A DNA stretch of 26,785 bases, from assembly GCA_004151065.3 (NCBI GenBank), contig NWUY0300005727.1:15116-41900 (forward strand). Reading direction: 5' to 3'. The notes beneath the pieces were generated by a model that saw only the letters and a program-made list of their open reading frames with translations, was not told the DNA's origin and did no database searches. Positions within the stretch are counted from its first letter, which is position 1. Every line of letters begins with the position of its first letter. Origin of the DNA: Larix sibirica (taxonomy: Eukaryota > Streptophyta > Pinopsida > Pinales > Pinaceae). The position numbers were made by a program, and so were the translations under genes. Positions 9,850-18,153 of the stretch are shown one piece after another.

Positions 9850-10027
9850 GATGGCTGTAAAAGCACTTTTTGATGGCTGAAAATGAGTTCTTTGGTGGCT
9901 GTAAATGAGCATTTATTTGATGGTTGCAAATGAGCATTTTGATGGTTGTAGATGAGTGATTTAATGGATACAATTGAGCTTCAAATGATAGTTTTGGTGG
10001 CTGCAAAAGAATTTTTGATGGCTACAA
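9850..10027. repeat. about 23-bp degenerate tandem repeats in leader/5' gag region
   Basis: Seven or eight imperfect units built on GATGGCTGCAAATGAGC follow one another with a period of roughly 21-24 bp, between the PBS and the gag ATG of the minus-strand element. The same array, unchanged from 13792 on, is present at about 13752-13951. The repeated units contain no clear function; a role in RNA packaging or as recombination hot spot would be speculation. Confidence 0.7.
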
Positions 10028-10105
10028 AATCCCTTCTTTAACCTACAAAAGCTTGATCATTGACAAAACAATTACTAGTACACTAACTAGTTTAGCACCC
10101 CTACT

Positions 10106-10117
10106 GCTATGATACCA
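10106..10117 (-). promoter_or_regulatory. primer binding site of gag-only element
   Basis: On the minus strand TGGTATCATAGC lies two bases after the CA end of the 5' LTR. It differs by one base from TGGTATCAGAGC, the initiator-methionine tRNA type of site. Together with the PPT it fixes the element's orientation. Confidence 0.78.
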
Positions 10118-10119
10118 TA

Positions 10120-10785
10120 TGAGATTTGAAAATATAGATCTACTCACATAAACTAAAGAGATATGCAATGAAAATCAAATTAACAAACAACTAATCATGT
10201 AACAAATTATTATCATATATCATTACACCAAATCCAGAAGCAAATAGGAAGAAAAAAATTATGTATTTCATTAACTTGAATGAGTGATGGTGAACATTAT
10301 TTATAATAAGGAATTTCGAATTAGGGTTGGAGGCAATTAGAATTGCACATGTAGTGCTTGGAGATCAGTCGGGATTAACTAGAGCTAGATACCCTCAGTT
10401 AGCCATGCACACTCACTCATATTGAGTTTAATTGATTATGGGACTCACAGAGCACTAGTTTAACTGAAGAAGTGCATGCAAAACCCTAAACCGAATCAAC
10501 TAGGGTGCTAATGAATTAAATAAGGAAATAATGACTATTACGGGTTAGTTAGGTCCAGTTAGGACCCAGATTAGTGGAATACATGTAGTCCTTAATTATT
10601 TGCCACTTGAATTTAGGGGAAAATCCCCCAAATCAGGAAATGTTCCCCCAAATCAAGGAAGGCACCCCCAAATCTAGGAGTTTAACTCATAGTTTATTCA
10701 GGTGGTCAATTTAAGTGTACTTTGTCCCATTAGAGTCATCATAATAGGTTCTAGGTGGCTAGGTAGAGGGTTATTTTCTCTAACA
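10120..10785 (-). repeat. 5' LTR of gag-only element
   Basis: 666 bp, TGTTAGAG at 10785 to CA at 10120 on the minus strand. A TATAAATA box lies at 10298-10305 (minus), which would start transcription toward gag. The stretch is repeated unchanged by eye at 14044-14709. Confidence 0.85.
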
Positions 10786-10790
10786 CACTT
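10786..10790. repeat. target site duplication, right
   Basis: CACTT, identical to 8078-8082, directly after the TAACA end of the LTR. Confidence 0.75.
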
Positions 10791-11265
10791 TGGTAGTTTA
10801 TGAGGACCACGATCCCAACCCGAGGGATGTTCAACATAAGTTTTTCATTGATGGTAAGAAGAATGAGGCTGTAAGAGTCATTGCCACCTATATTTAGAGG
10901 ATATTTTCTTTCATAAAAGTAGGATTAACTATCCTCATTAAGTTTGAAAAAGGTTGAATAATTTGTTTGATAAAATTGATAAAAGTAAAGTTATGTAGAT
11001 TGAGAAAGTTTTGATCTCTTTGGATTCCCTCTCTTTTGAAAGAATTGATGACTACTTGGCTCATGTCAAGGATTTTGAAATGAATTTGGGTGAATGTGGC
11101 AAGGAAATTTTGAAGAACAATAATCTCATTGAACTGGTCCTAGTGAACTTGAAAACATGCTATGATATAGTAGATTCAACATTTCATGCTAGTTGGGTAT
11201 CTAGAAAAAAAAGATGGTAAGGACTATACCTTTGATTCTTTCTATGGATTGCTAATTAGGGAACA
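10791..11265 (+). pseudogene. copia gag (third element), continuation
   Basis: Gag continues after the inserted element: VYEDHDPNPRDVQHKFF and NEAVRVIATYI in one frame, then after at least one frame change the 11011-11220 frame with LISLDSLSFERIDDYLAHVK and LIELVLVNLKTCYDIVDSTF, typical of the middle of copia Gag (UBN2-like). The next frame gives KKDGKDYTFDSFYGLLIREH and is cut at 11266 by an LTR start. Stop codons (for example TAG near 10895) rule out function. A copy unchanged by eye is at 14715-15189. Confidence 0.8.
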
Positions 11266-11622
11266 TGTAATACCCCCAGAGCCGCCCCATGTTTTGTTAT
11301 ATTATGAAAATTCCAAAAAGGATGAAATATATGTAATATGCCGAAAGGACACTATATTAATAATAAATAAATATATCTGGTTGCATCCGAGGCAGGAATG
11401 ATGAAAGAGTATGGGGGACTAGGAATTCACCGGTGAAAAAAAAGGGGGTTGCAAGAAGTCCTAAGGGATCAATAACATGACCCTAGGCATGAATTGAGCC
11501 AAAAAGTTACCTTTATAAAAATTAAAATATTAAACCCCTTATTTACCTTAAACCTTGATTAAAGGTTAAGTGAGAATTAAGTGAGGTTAATTATCTTAAA
11601 ACTTAATTAAAGGTTAAGTTGT
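11266..11622 (+). repeat. 5' fragment of gypsy-type LTR, cut at a single N
   Basis: TGTAATACCCC begins directly after gag sequence ending in GAACA. The 357 bp are the same as 15190-15546, including the insertion point in gag, and stop exactly at the N at 11623, where the second copy simply continues. This is what an unmerged contig end would look like. Confidence 0.8.
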
Positions 11623-12015
11623 NAAAAGGAGATAGAGAAAAAAAACGCCCAGGAAGGGAATCAAAATGTAGTTGAATTTAAGGAGTCACTTGATTAATTG
11701 AAACCACATGTTGAAGAGTTAAAGAAGGAATACACAATAACTAAGCTTGTAGTATATCACCGCCCACACCACCATGAGAAGCAACAAGCATCGAGGAAAA
11801 TTTGGGAGCATCAATGAACATGGAACCAAACAAGAAACTAGTATGGAGACACATAGAAGACTAAACACAATGCATAGAGATTTCAGAGTATCACAATGGC
11901 AATATGGAACCAAAAGAGAAACTAGAATCAAGATTGAGGTGGAAAGGAATTAGTTGGACCCCATGTCCACATATCACTAGAATGGATGGATGGTTGTGCT
12001 TGCTACTACAGAATT
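11623..12015. other. single-N junction and unassigned sequence
   Basis: A lone N at 11623 is followed by about 390 bp with no recognisable domain on either strand; all frames are short. It ends where an LTR of the minus-strand family begins (TGAGACTG at 12016). It may be a decayed retrotransposon coding region, but I see no motif to support that. Confidence 0.5.
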
Positions 12016-12786
12016 TGAGACTGTAGATATAGATACTAAGCAACATAGAAATACTATGAAAGAGATCAACAATCTAATAAATTCATGCAATAAATGTGCT
12101 CAACATTAATCGTTACACAAAAGAGAGAAATCAATAACAAGAGAGAATGTTGTATTACATTAAGCTTCAATGAATGAAGTAGAAAGCATAAATATGCAAG
12201 GAAATTTGAATAGGTCATGGAGGCAATTTGAATTTATCATTTAATTCATGAGAAGCTAGTTAGGCTTAACTGGAGCCATAATAGGCATGCACACTCTCTA
12301 ATATGAGTTACTAACCCATGAATAACCTAAGTGGACTTAGCTACCTATATGCTAGGAGAAACTAACTACAACTAACATAAGGCACATGTAACTGACTGAA
12401 GGAACATGCATGAGCAGCACATCCATAAAAAAAATCAAGGAGGGCACTACTGTCTCATAATAGCTAAAAAAGTGGTGAATAGAGTCCCTCAAAAGTGGAG
12501 TAAACTCCCTAGTTTCACTCCATAATTCTAAGTTGCAACGTGGAACCCTAAAATCAAGGAAAATAATCCCTAATTGAAATAATTCTCCCTCATATGCCAA
12601 AATAGACTTTAGGAGTTCAAAAAAAGGAAAATAAGGATGCTTTAGGAGCCTAGAGCTTTGTAGGAAGCTCCAAGTTGACTCAAAGGGAAAAATTGAATGG
12701 GATTTGGCCTAGTAGACTCGTGATATCATATCCTAAGTACCTCAGTAGGATAATGAAGCTATGGAGAGGGTTATTATGCTCTAACA
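12016..12786 (-). repeat. divergent LTR of the minus-strand gag-only family
   Basis: On the minus strand it starts TGTTAGAGCATAATAACCC (12786) and ends near CA at 12017-12016. The general order of motifs agrees with 8083-8730, but it is longer (about 771 bp) and clearly a different subfamily. A G-rich PPT precedes it (12798-12787). The flank to its left (ACAGAATT) does not match the CACTT that follows the LTR at 14044-14709, so these two LTRs do not look like a pair from one insertion. Confidence 0.75.
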
Positions 12787-12798
12787 CCCCTCCATAAG
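12787..12798 (-). promoter_or_regulatory. polypurine tract beside divergent LTR
   Basis: Minus strand CTTATGGAGGGG immediately upstream of the LTR start TGTTAGAG; equivalent to 8731-8741. Confidence 0.7.
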
Positions 12799-13068
12799 CC
12801 AAACTAGGTGAAATAAATGAAAAATAAAAATGGGTCCCGACAATTTGCAACCATATTAGGTACCCATGCATAGATAAAAATCCTTCGAAAACTGAGAAAG
12901 AGGGAAAAAACCACATGGGAATGTGAAGAGAAAGCTTTAAGAAGCCTACTCAAAATATGCCTTCACTCCCAAAATAACTCTCAACTGGGTGAACTGCTTC
13001 ATGATGATGAGCTTTGCAAGGATCCCTACAAACCTTTGTGAACTCCTCCTCCTTTTGAAGTGCATGTG
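12799..13068 (-). mobile_element. internal 3' part of a gag-only family member
   Basis: Sequence such as CAACCATATTAGGTACCCATGC matches the region next to the PPT of the element at 8731-8900, but with a single copy of the 51-bp unit. From about 12930 the similarity to the first element fades and no coding motif is seen up to the N gap. Confidence 0.6.
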
Positions 13069-13577
13069 NNNNNNNNNNNNNNNNNNNNNNNNNNNNNNNN
13101 NNNNNNNNNNNNNNNNNNNNNNNNNNNNNNNNNNNNNNNNNNNNNNNNNNNNNNNNNNNNNNNNNNNNNNNNNNNNNNNNNNNNNNNNNNNNNNNNNNNN
13201 NNNNNNNNNNNNNNNNNNNNNNNNNNNNNNNNNNNNNNNNNNNNNNNNNNNNNNNNNNNNNNNNNNNNNNNNNNNNNNNNNNNNNNNNNNNNNNNNNNNN
13301 NNNNNNNNNNNNNNNNNNNNNNNNNNNNNNNNNNNNNNNNNNNNNNNNNNNNNNNNNNNNNNNNNNNNNNNNNNNNNNNNNNNNNNNNNNNNNNNNNNNN
13401 NNNNNNNNNNNNNNNNNNNNNNNNNNNNNNNNNNNNNNNNNNNNNNNNNNNNNNNNNNNNNNNNNNNNNNNNNNNNNNNNNNNNNNNNNNNNNNNNNNNN
13501 NNNNNNNNNNNNNNNNNNNNNNNNNNNNNNNNNNNNNNNNNNNNNNNNNNNNNNNNNNNNNNNNNNNNNNNNNNNNN
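13069..13577. other. assembly gap of 509 N
   Basis: Unknown sequence. It lies inside the internal region of a minus-strand LTR element, so most of a gag region like 9117-9650 is probably hidden here. Reading frames drawn across it have no meaning. Confidence 0.98.
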
Positions 13578-14043
13578 TGCATATGTCCTCGTAGTCCATA
13601 TGTTGTGAAGACTCTAGGGCCTCTTTATCTTCTCAATGTATGTGAATATGTCCTCATAGGACATGTGTTGTGAAGCTTCTGGGGCTTCCTTCAATAAGAC
13701 TGGATCTAGCATTCCAACTATGTAGCAACTAAGCCAGGGAGATAGGAGATCCATGGCTGCAAATGAGCTCTCTAATGGCTGCAAATGAGCTCTTTGATGG
13801 CTGAAAATGAGTTCTTTGGTGGCTGTAAATGAGCATTTATTTGATGGTTGCAAATGAGCATTTTGATGGTTGTAGATGAGTGATTTAATGGATACAATTG
13901 AGCTTCAAATGATAGTTTTGGTGGCTGCAAAAGAATTTTTGATGGCTACAAAATCCCTTCTTTAACCTACAAAAGCTTGATCATTGACAAAACAATTACT
14001 AGTACACTAACTAGTTTAGCACCCCTACTGCTATGATACCATA
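13578..14043 (-). pseudogene. gag start and leader of a gag-only family member
   Basis: From the ATG at 13752 (minus) the residues MDLLSPWLSCYIVGML and EASQHMSYEDIFTYIEK parallel the gag start at 9830, with a stop after about 46 codons. Up to about 13791 the DNA differs from 9651-9867 at many positions; from 13792 on it is the same as 9868 onward, through the tandem repeats and PBS (14030-14041). The sharp change from diverged to identical marks a recombination, conversion or misassembly point. Confidence 0.75.
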
Positions 14044-14709
14044 TGAGATTTGAAAATATAGATCTACTCACATAAACTAAAGAGATATGCAATGAAAATC
14101 AAATTAACAAACAACTAATCATGTAACAAATTATTATCATATATCATTACACCAAATCCAGAAGCAAATAGGAAGAAAAAAATTATGTATTTCATTAACT
14201 TGAATGAGTGATGGTGAACATTATTTATAATAAGGAATTTCGAATTAGGGTTGGAGGCAATTAGAATTGCACATGTAGTGCTTGGAGATCAGTCGGGATT
14301 AACTAGAGCTAGATACCCTCAGTTAGCCATGCACACTCACTCATATTGAGTTTAATTGATTATGGGACTCACAGAGCACTAGTTTAACTGAAGAAGTGCA
14401 TGCAAAACCCTAAACCGAATCAACTAGGGTGCTAATGAATTAAATAAGGAAATAATGACTATTACGGGTTAGTTAGGTCCAGTTAGGACCCAGATTAGTG
14501 GAATACATGTAGTCCTTAATTATTTGCCACTTGAATTTAGGGGAAAATCCCCCAAATCAGGAAATGTTCCCCCAAATCAAGGAAGGCACCCCCAAATCTA
14601 GGAGTTTAACTCATAGTTTATTCAGGTGGTCAATTTAAGTGTACTTTGTCCCATTAGAGTCATCATAATAGGTTCTAGGTGGCTAGGTAGAGGGTTATTT
14701 TCTCTAACA
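14044..14709 (-). repeat. 5' LTR of gag-only family (duplicate of 10120-10785)
   Basis: The same as 10120-10785 as far as I can see, with TGTTAGAG at 14709 (minus), TATA box at 14222-14229 and PBS at 14030-14041. It is followed by CACTT and the same copia gag sequence as the first copy. Confidence 0.85.
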
Positions 14710-14714
14710 CACTT

Positions 14715-15189
14715 TGGTAGTTTATGAGGACCACGATCCCAACCCGAGGGATGTTCAACATAAGTTTTTCATTGATGGTAAGAAGAATGAGGCTGTAAGA
14801 GTCATTGCCACCTATATTTAGAGGATATTTTCTTTCATAAAAGTAGGATTAACTATCCTCATTAAGTTTGAAAAAGGTTGAATAATTTGTTTGATAAAAT
14901 TGATAAAAGTAAAGTTATGTAGATTGAGAAAGTTTTGATCTCTTTGGATTCCCTCTCTTTTGAAAGAATTGATGACTACTTGGCTCATGTCAAGGATTTT
15001 GAAATGAATTTGGGTGAATGTGGCAAGGAAATTTTGAAGAACAATAATCTCATTGAACTGGTCCTAGTGAACTTGAAAACATGCTATGATATAGTAGATT
15101 CAACATTTCATGCTAGTTGGGTATCTAGAAAAAAAAGATGGTAAGGACTATACCTTTGATTCTTTCTATGGATTGCTAATTAGGGAACA
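14715..15189 (+). pseudogene. copia gag fragment (duplicate of 10791-11265)
   Basis: Same sequence and frame breaks as the first copy, offset by 3924 bases, including the 69-codon open stretch at 14935-15144. It ends in GAACA (15185-15189), the likely target sequence of the gypsy-type element that starts at 15190. Confidence 0.8.
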
Positions 15190-15612
15190 TGTAATACCCC
15201 CAGAGCCGCCCCATGTTTTGTTATATTATGAAAATTCCAAAAAGGATGAAATATATGTAATATGCCGAAAGGACACTATATTAATAATAAATAAATATAT
15301 CTGGTTGCATCCGAGGCAGGAATGATGAAAGAGTATGGGGGACTAGGAATTCACCGGTGAAAAAAAAGGGGGTTGCAAGAAGTCCTAAGGGATCAATAAC
15401 ATGACCCTAGGCATGAATTGAGCCAAAAAGTTACCTTTATAAAAATTAAAATATTAAACCCCTTATTTACCTTAAACCTTGATTAAAGGTTAAGTGAGAA
15501 TTAAGTGAGGTTAATTATCTTAAAACTTAATTAAAGGTTAAGTTGTGAGTAAGTGGAATCATTAAGAACATGGAGGGCGTGGGTCTCTTGGAGAGATCAC
15601 GTGGGTCAAGGC

Positions 15613-15638
15613 TCTCCTGCAATATAAAAAGCAGGAGA
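15613..15638 (+). promoter_or_regulatory. TATA box within a perfect inverted repeat
   Basis: TCTCCTGC and GCAGGAGA (8-bp arms) enclose the loop AATATAAAAA, whose TATAAAAA (15623-15630) is the best core-promoter candidate of the LTR, about 430 bp after its start. Downstream, at 15655-15663, CTATATAAT is a second TATA-like site. Confidence 0.6.
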
Positions 15639-15659
15639 AAAACAAAAATTCGCCCCTAT

Positions 15660-15677
15660 ATAATCTTACAAGATTAT
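15660..15677. repeat. palindrome ATAATCTT-AC-AAGATTAT
   Basis: Perfect 8-bp arms with a 2-base centre, overlapping the second TATA-like site and lying about 30 bp after the first. If the upstream TATA box is used, it would fall near the transcript start, so it could be a DNA site or a 5' RNA hairpin; neither is shown. Confidence 0.6.
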
Positions 15678-15788
15678 GGTCTCGGGTCTATCCATTATGC
15701 AGTGTGTGTGGTCCAACTGGGAGGAAGAACATGAATTGCTGGTTAGATTTGAGGCTAGAGTACTAGAGAGATTTTGTAGATTGTCAGA

Positions 15789-15904
15789 TTTGTTGGAGAT
15801 GATTGATTAATCTTACTTGTAAACAAATTAACAATGCAAATGGTTAATTTTGTTGGAGATGATTGATTAATCTTACTTGTAAACAAATTAACAATGCAAA
15901 TGGT
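15789..15904. repeat. 60-bp exact tandem duplication
   Basis: Positions 15789-15844 recur without change at 15849-15904 (period 60, 56 matching bases). The perfect match inside an otherwise old LTR means a recent slip or an assembly error. Confidence 0.9.
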
Positions 15905-16223
15905 GACTTAAATCCCTACTGTTGGTGTGGGTTGGGTGAGTTCCCAGTTTCAATTTCCAGTGAAATCTTGAATGAACTCTCCTAGTGAATTCTTGGTTCC
16001 AGCTTGGGGGTGGCAACTGTGTTTAAAGATAAGGAGAAAAATGGTTGGGAGGAGCGTACCTCATATGCATCCAGTTGCCCATAAATATTGTATATTGCAG
16101 ATAAGTATTAATTGATGTGAATATTACTGAGTTTTCATTATGAATTAATAAATGGAAAACATTTCTTGTGGTTCAATGTTCAATTGTTGGGTTGAAAATT
16201 GTCTTTCCGTGTTTGAAATTTAC

Positions 16224-16717
16224 TGTGGAATGCATTGTTGTGCAATGGGGAATTTATGTCAAGGCATTATTTGAATTATTTTTGTGAATTCTTATTGAAA
16301 ATGCATTCTCCCCTATTCCAATTGTATTTCCAATTTTGTACACAATGCATTTGTAAAAAGATGCCAAAGAGTTTTGGGGAAATTATACTCCTATAATTGC
16401 CTTTATATGCTTGGAAATTATATTATGTAATAGGGAAATTAATTAAATGAGATTTATGACTGTAGAATGTCATTCACATTCCAATTGCAGAATTATTAAA
16501 TAATTCCTATAGCTGCATATTTAAAGTGTGAAAATTACATTTCTGCAAAATGGATTTCAATTGTGGATTGAATGTATTGTTAGGAATAAAAACTCTTATT
16601 ATAAACTTTGCTTGAAAGATTTAATTGTTGCTGGAAATGCACATTTTCCCTGTTGTAAATTTCCTTCAAAACTTTCCATACAATATGTTTGTCAAAATGT
16701 CTCAACCAGACTTAAAT
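16224..16717. repeat. about 337-bp degenerate direct repeat inside the LTR
   Basis: Matching anchors recur at a constant spacing: TGTGGA.TG at 16224 and 16562, GAAATGCA near 16297 and 16633, CAATRYRTTTGT near 16343 and 16681. The spacing is 336-338 bp, so the LTR contains two diverged units. Beyond the LINE a shorter repeat of the last anchor continues (23519 and about 23567). Confidence 0.55.
16708..16717. repeat. target site duplication of LINE, left
   Basis: AGACTTAAAT, identical to 23494-23503. A T-run (16719-16727), the poly(A) tail of the minus-strand LINE, follows directly. Confidence 0.88.
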
Positions 16718-16718
16718 G

Positions 16719-16727
16719 TTTTTTTTT
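16719..16727 (-). other. LINE poly(A) tail (T-run on plus strand)
   Basis: Nine T on the plus strand next to the target duplication, the expected 3' end of a minus-strand LINE. Confidence 0.8.
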
Positions 16728-16801
16728 CCAAGGAAAAAAGCGTAATTTAATTAATAAGTAACCAAATTACATTTTGCAGAAATATTGCAATGAGCCTTTT
16801 C

Positions 16802-16820
16802 AAAAATAGGGAAGCTTTTC
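16802..16820. repeat. target site duplication of LINE stub, left
   Basis: AAAAATAGGGAAGCTTTTC pairs with 16909-16927, which differs at one base (G to T in the middle). Confidence 0.75.
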
Positions 16821-16908
16821 TTTGGGAGTGGGCCTGATCTTACACTGTATATCTCAGCTTCGACTCTTTTTTAATATATAAAAAAATCTTATCCATTTAT
16901 GTTAAAAA
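16821..16908 (+). mobile_element. 88-bp 5'-truncated LINE 3' tail, nested in the larger LINE
   Basis: This short piece reads like the 3' end of a plant LINE on the plus strand: CTGTATATCTCAGC, then CTTTTTTAATATATA, then an A-run (16904-16913) that merges with the duplication. A 19-bp direct repeat with one mismatch flanks it. Plant LINE inserts are often 5'-truncated to such stubs. It lies in the 3' UTR of the minus-strand LINE, in opposite orientation, and must be the younger of the two. Confidence 0.7.
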
Positions 16909-16927
16909 AAAAATAGGGAATCTTTTC
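16909..16927. repeat. target site duplication of LINE stub, right
   Basis: AAAAATAGGGAATCTTTTC, one mismatch to 16802-16820; its first As may belong to the poly(A) of the stub. Confidence 0.7.
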
Positions 16928-17106
16928 AGCTTCAAAAAGTAGTATGTCCTCGCGAAACGAGACATCTGAGATGTGCATCAGAGTGTTTCAGAGAAAGTAA
17001 AATCCGAGGTCCCCTTAGGGAACCCAAAATAAAACATGTATCCGAGTATCTATAAACAGGTTCCATATATATGTCATCAATTATAAAGTGTGGATCAGAA
17101 TATCAC

Positions 17107-17718
17107 TCATTTTTTTTTTATTTTTGCCAGTCCCTCAATGAATGGTCTATGATAATATTCATACGACACACCATTTTCAGATTCCATAATCTTCCAATGG
17201 TCGAAAGGAATGTTCATCCCTTTCTTGGAAAGTTTGTCTGCGACAGTGTTCTGCTCCCTGTATACATGATGACAAGAGAAGGATTCAAATTCCCTCAAGA
17301 TTCTCATAAATTCTTTCAATAAATTATTTAATAGTATATTGTGACATTTTTTAGTACTGTTTACCCAATTGTTCACTAACATAGAATCTCCAAAGATTTG
17401 AATGTGTGTGCAGTTATTTTCTAAAGCGAAACATAGCAAGAGTTTTAGTGCAAAGAACTCAGCAAAATTATTTGATCCAAAAACTAGGCCCATATGAATG
17501 TGAAAAAAGTTATTTTGTGATTTGTAGAGAACGGCCCCTCTGCCATAGTGTTGGTCTTGTGCTGCCCCATCATAGTAATCCCACGGTCTAAGAGGATCGA
17601 AGGTATCGATTGAGACATTTCCGATGGTTGGAGTATTTTTTCCTTGAGGAAAATACGAGAGGACATCAATACTGTGGATGGCCACCAGTTCTGGGACATA
17701 AAGCTTATCCTGGAACAC
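17107..17718 (-). pseudogene. LINE ORF2 RNase H domain (RVT_3 type), open over 203 codons
   Basis: The best-preserved coding part of the window. The four acidic residues of an RNase H fold are visible: D50 in YYDGAAQ (17569-17571), E87 in NFAEFFAL (17458-17460), D111 in IFGDSMLV (17386-17388) and D161 in NTVADKLSKKG (17236-17238). HVYREQN before the last Asp is typical of the plant RVT_3 subfamily, related to host-like and archaeal-like RNase H. In LINEs it would remove RNA from the RNA-DNA hybrid. It ends in IKKK-stop, the likely ORF2 C-terminus. Upstream it is out of frame with zf-RVT, so the ATG at 17718 is not a true start. Confidence 0.9.
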
Positions 17719-17736
17719 CGCCTTATTTCGGGCAAG

Positions 17737-18111
17737 CTAAATTACCCAAATGACAAGGAGTGGCGACGCACGATATAGTTCAGTAGCAGGGGTGGAGAGC
17801 CATGACTTCCATGCCTCCTCAATCGACGGACCCATGTAGTTGCAAACAAAATTTAAATGTGCTCGGAGAAACGTCCATGTTTGAAGGGAGAAAGGACAAG
17901 TGACGAACATGTGATGTAGTGTCGCTGCACTCTGTTTACATAGTACACACCATATGGGTCCTTCAATGTGCCATCGACTCATTCTATCCCATATTGGAAC
18001 CTTTTTTTCCAGAGTACACCACATGAATAGTTTTTCTTTATGTGGGCATTTTGTCTTCCACAATATTTTCCACCACCATTTTTCTTCACCCACATGAAAT
18101 TCTCCAACCAA
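17737..18111 (-). pseudogene. LINE ORF2 zf-RVT region
   Basis: KWWWKILWKTKCPHKEKLF, then CVLCKQSAATLHHMFVTCPFS, matches the zinc-binding reverse-transcriptase domain of plant L1 ORF2 (Trp-x-x-Trp ... Pro-x-Lys ... CxxC ... HxxxxC). The Cys and His residues are all present. It links RT to RNase H. A frame change separates it from the RNase H frame at about 17720-17737. Confidence 0.85.
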
Positions 18112-18153
18112 TTTTTTATAACCTAATTTTGGAGTGTATCTGCCCTGTGGCGC

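Larger units (their letters stand above)
8083..10785 (-). mobile_element. non-autonomous gag-only LTR retrotransposon (TR-GAG-like)
   Basis: The element is read on the minus strand: 5' LTR 10120-10785 (starts TGTTAGAG, ends CA), PBS at 10106-10117, a leader with short tandem repeats, a gag pseudogene (9830-9117), a polypurine tract (8741-8731) and 3' LTR 8730-8083. CACTT flanks it on both sides. The internal part is only about 1.39 kb and has no integrase, RT or RNase H, so it must have relied on enzymes from a relative. This fits the plant class called TR-GAG (terminal-repeat elements with only a GAG domain); the class name is established, the assignment is mine. The two LTRs differ at many positions, so the insertion is old. 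Confidence 0.85.

Noticed and set aside
9850-10027. CRISPR-like array
   Set aside because: Units are contiguous and imperfect without spacers, inside a plant retrotransposon leader.
12352-12916. Minus-strand frames of 82 and 78 codons
   Set aside because: They lie in LTR, PPT and adjacent noncoding sequence and match no protein family I know.
12946-13608. Long open frames on both strands across 13069-13577
   Set aside because: They consist of N; the translated X runs carry no information.
12016-14709. A second complete gag-only element
   Set aside because: The two LTRs belong to different subfamilies, lengths differ, no target duplication matches, and the right half is unchanged from the first element.
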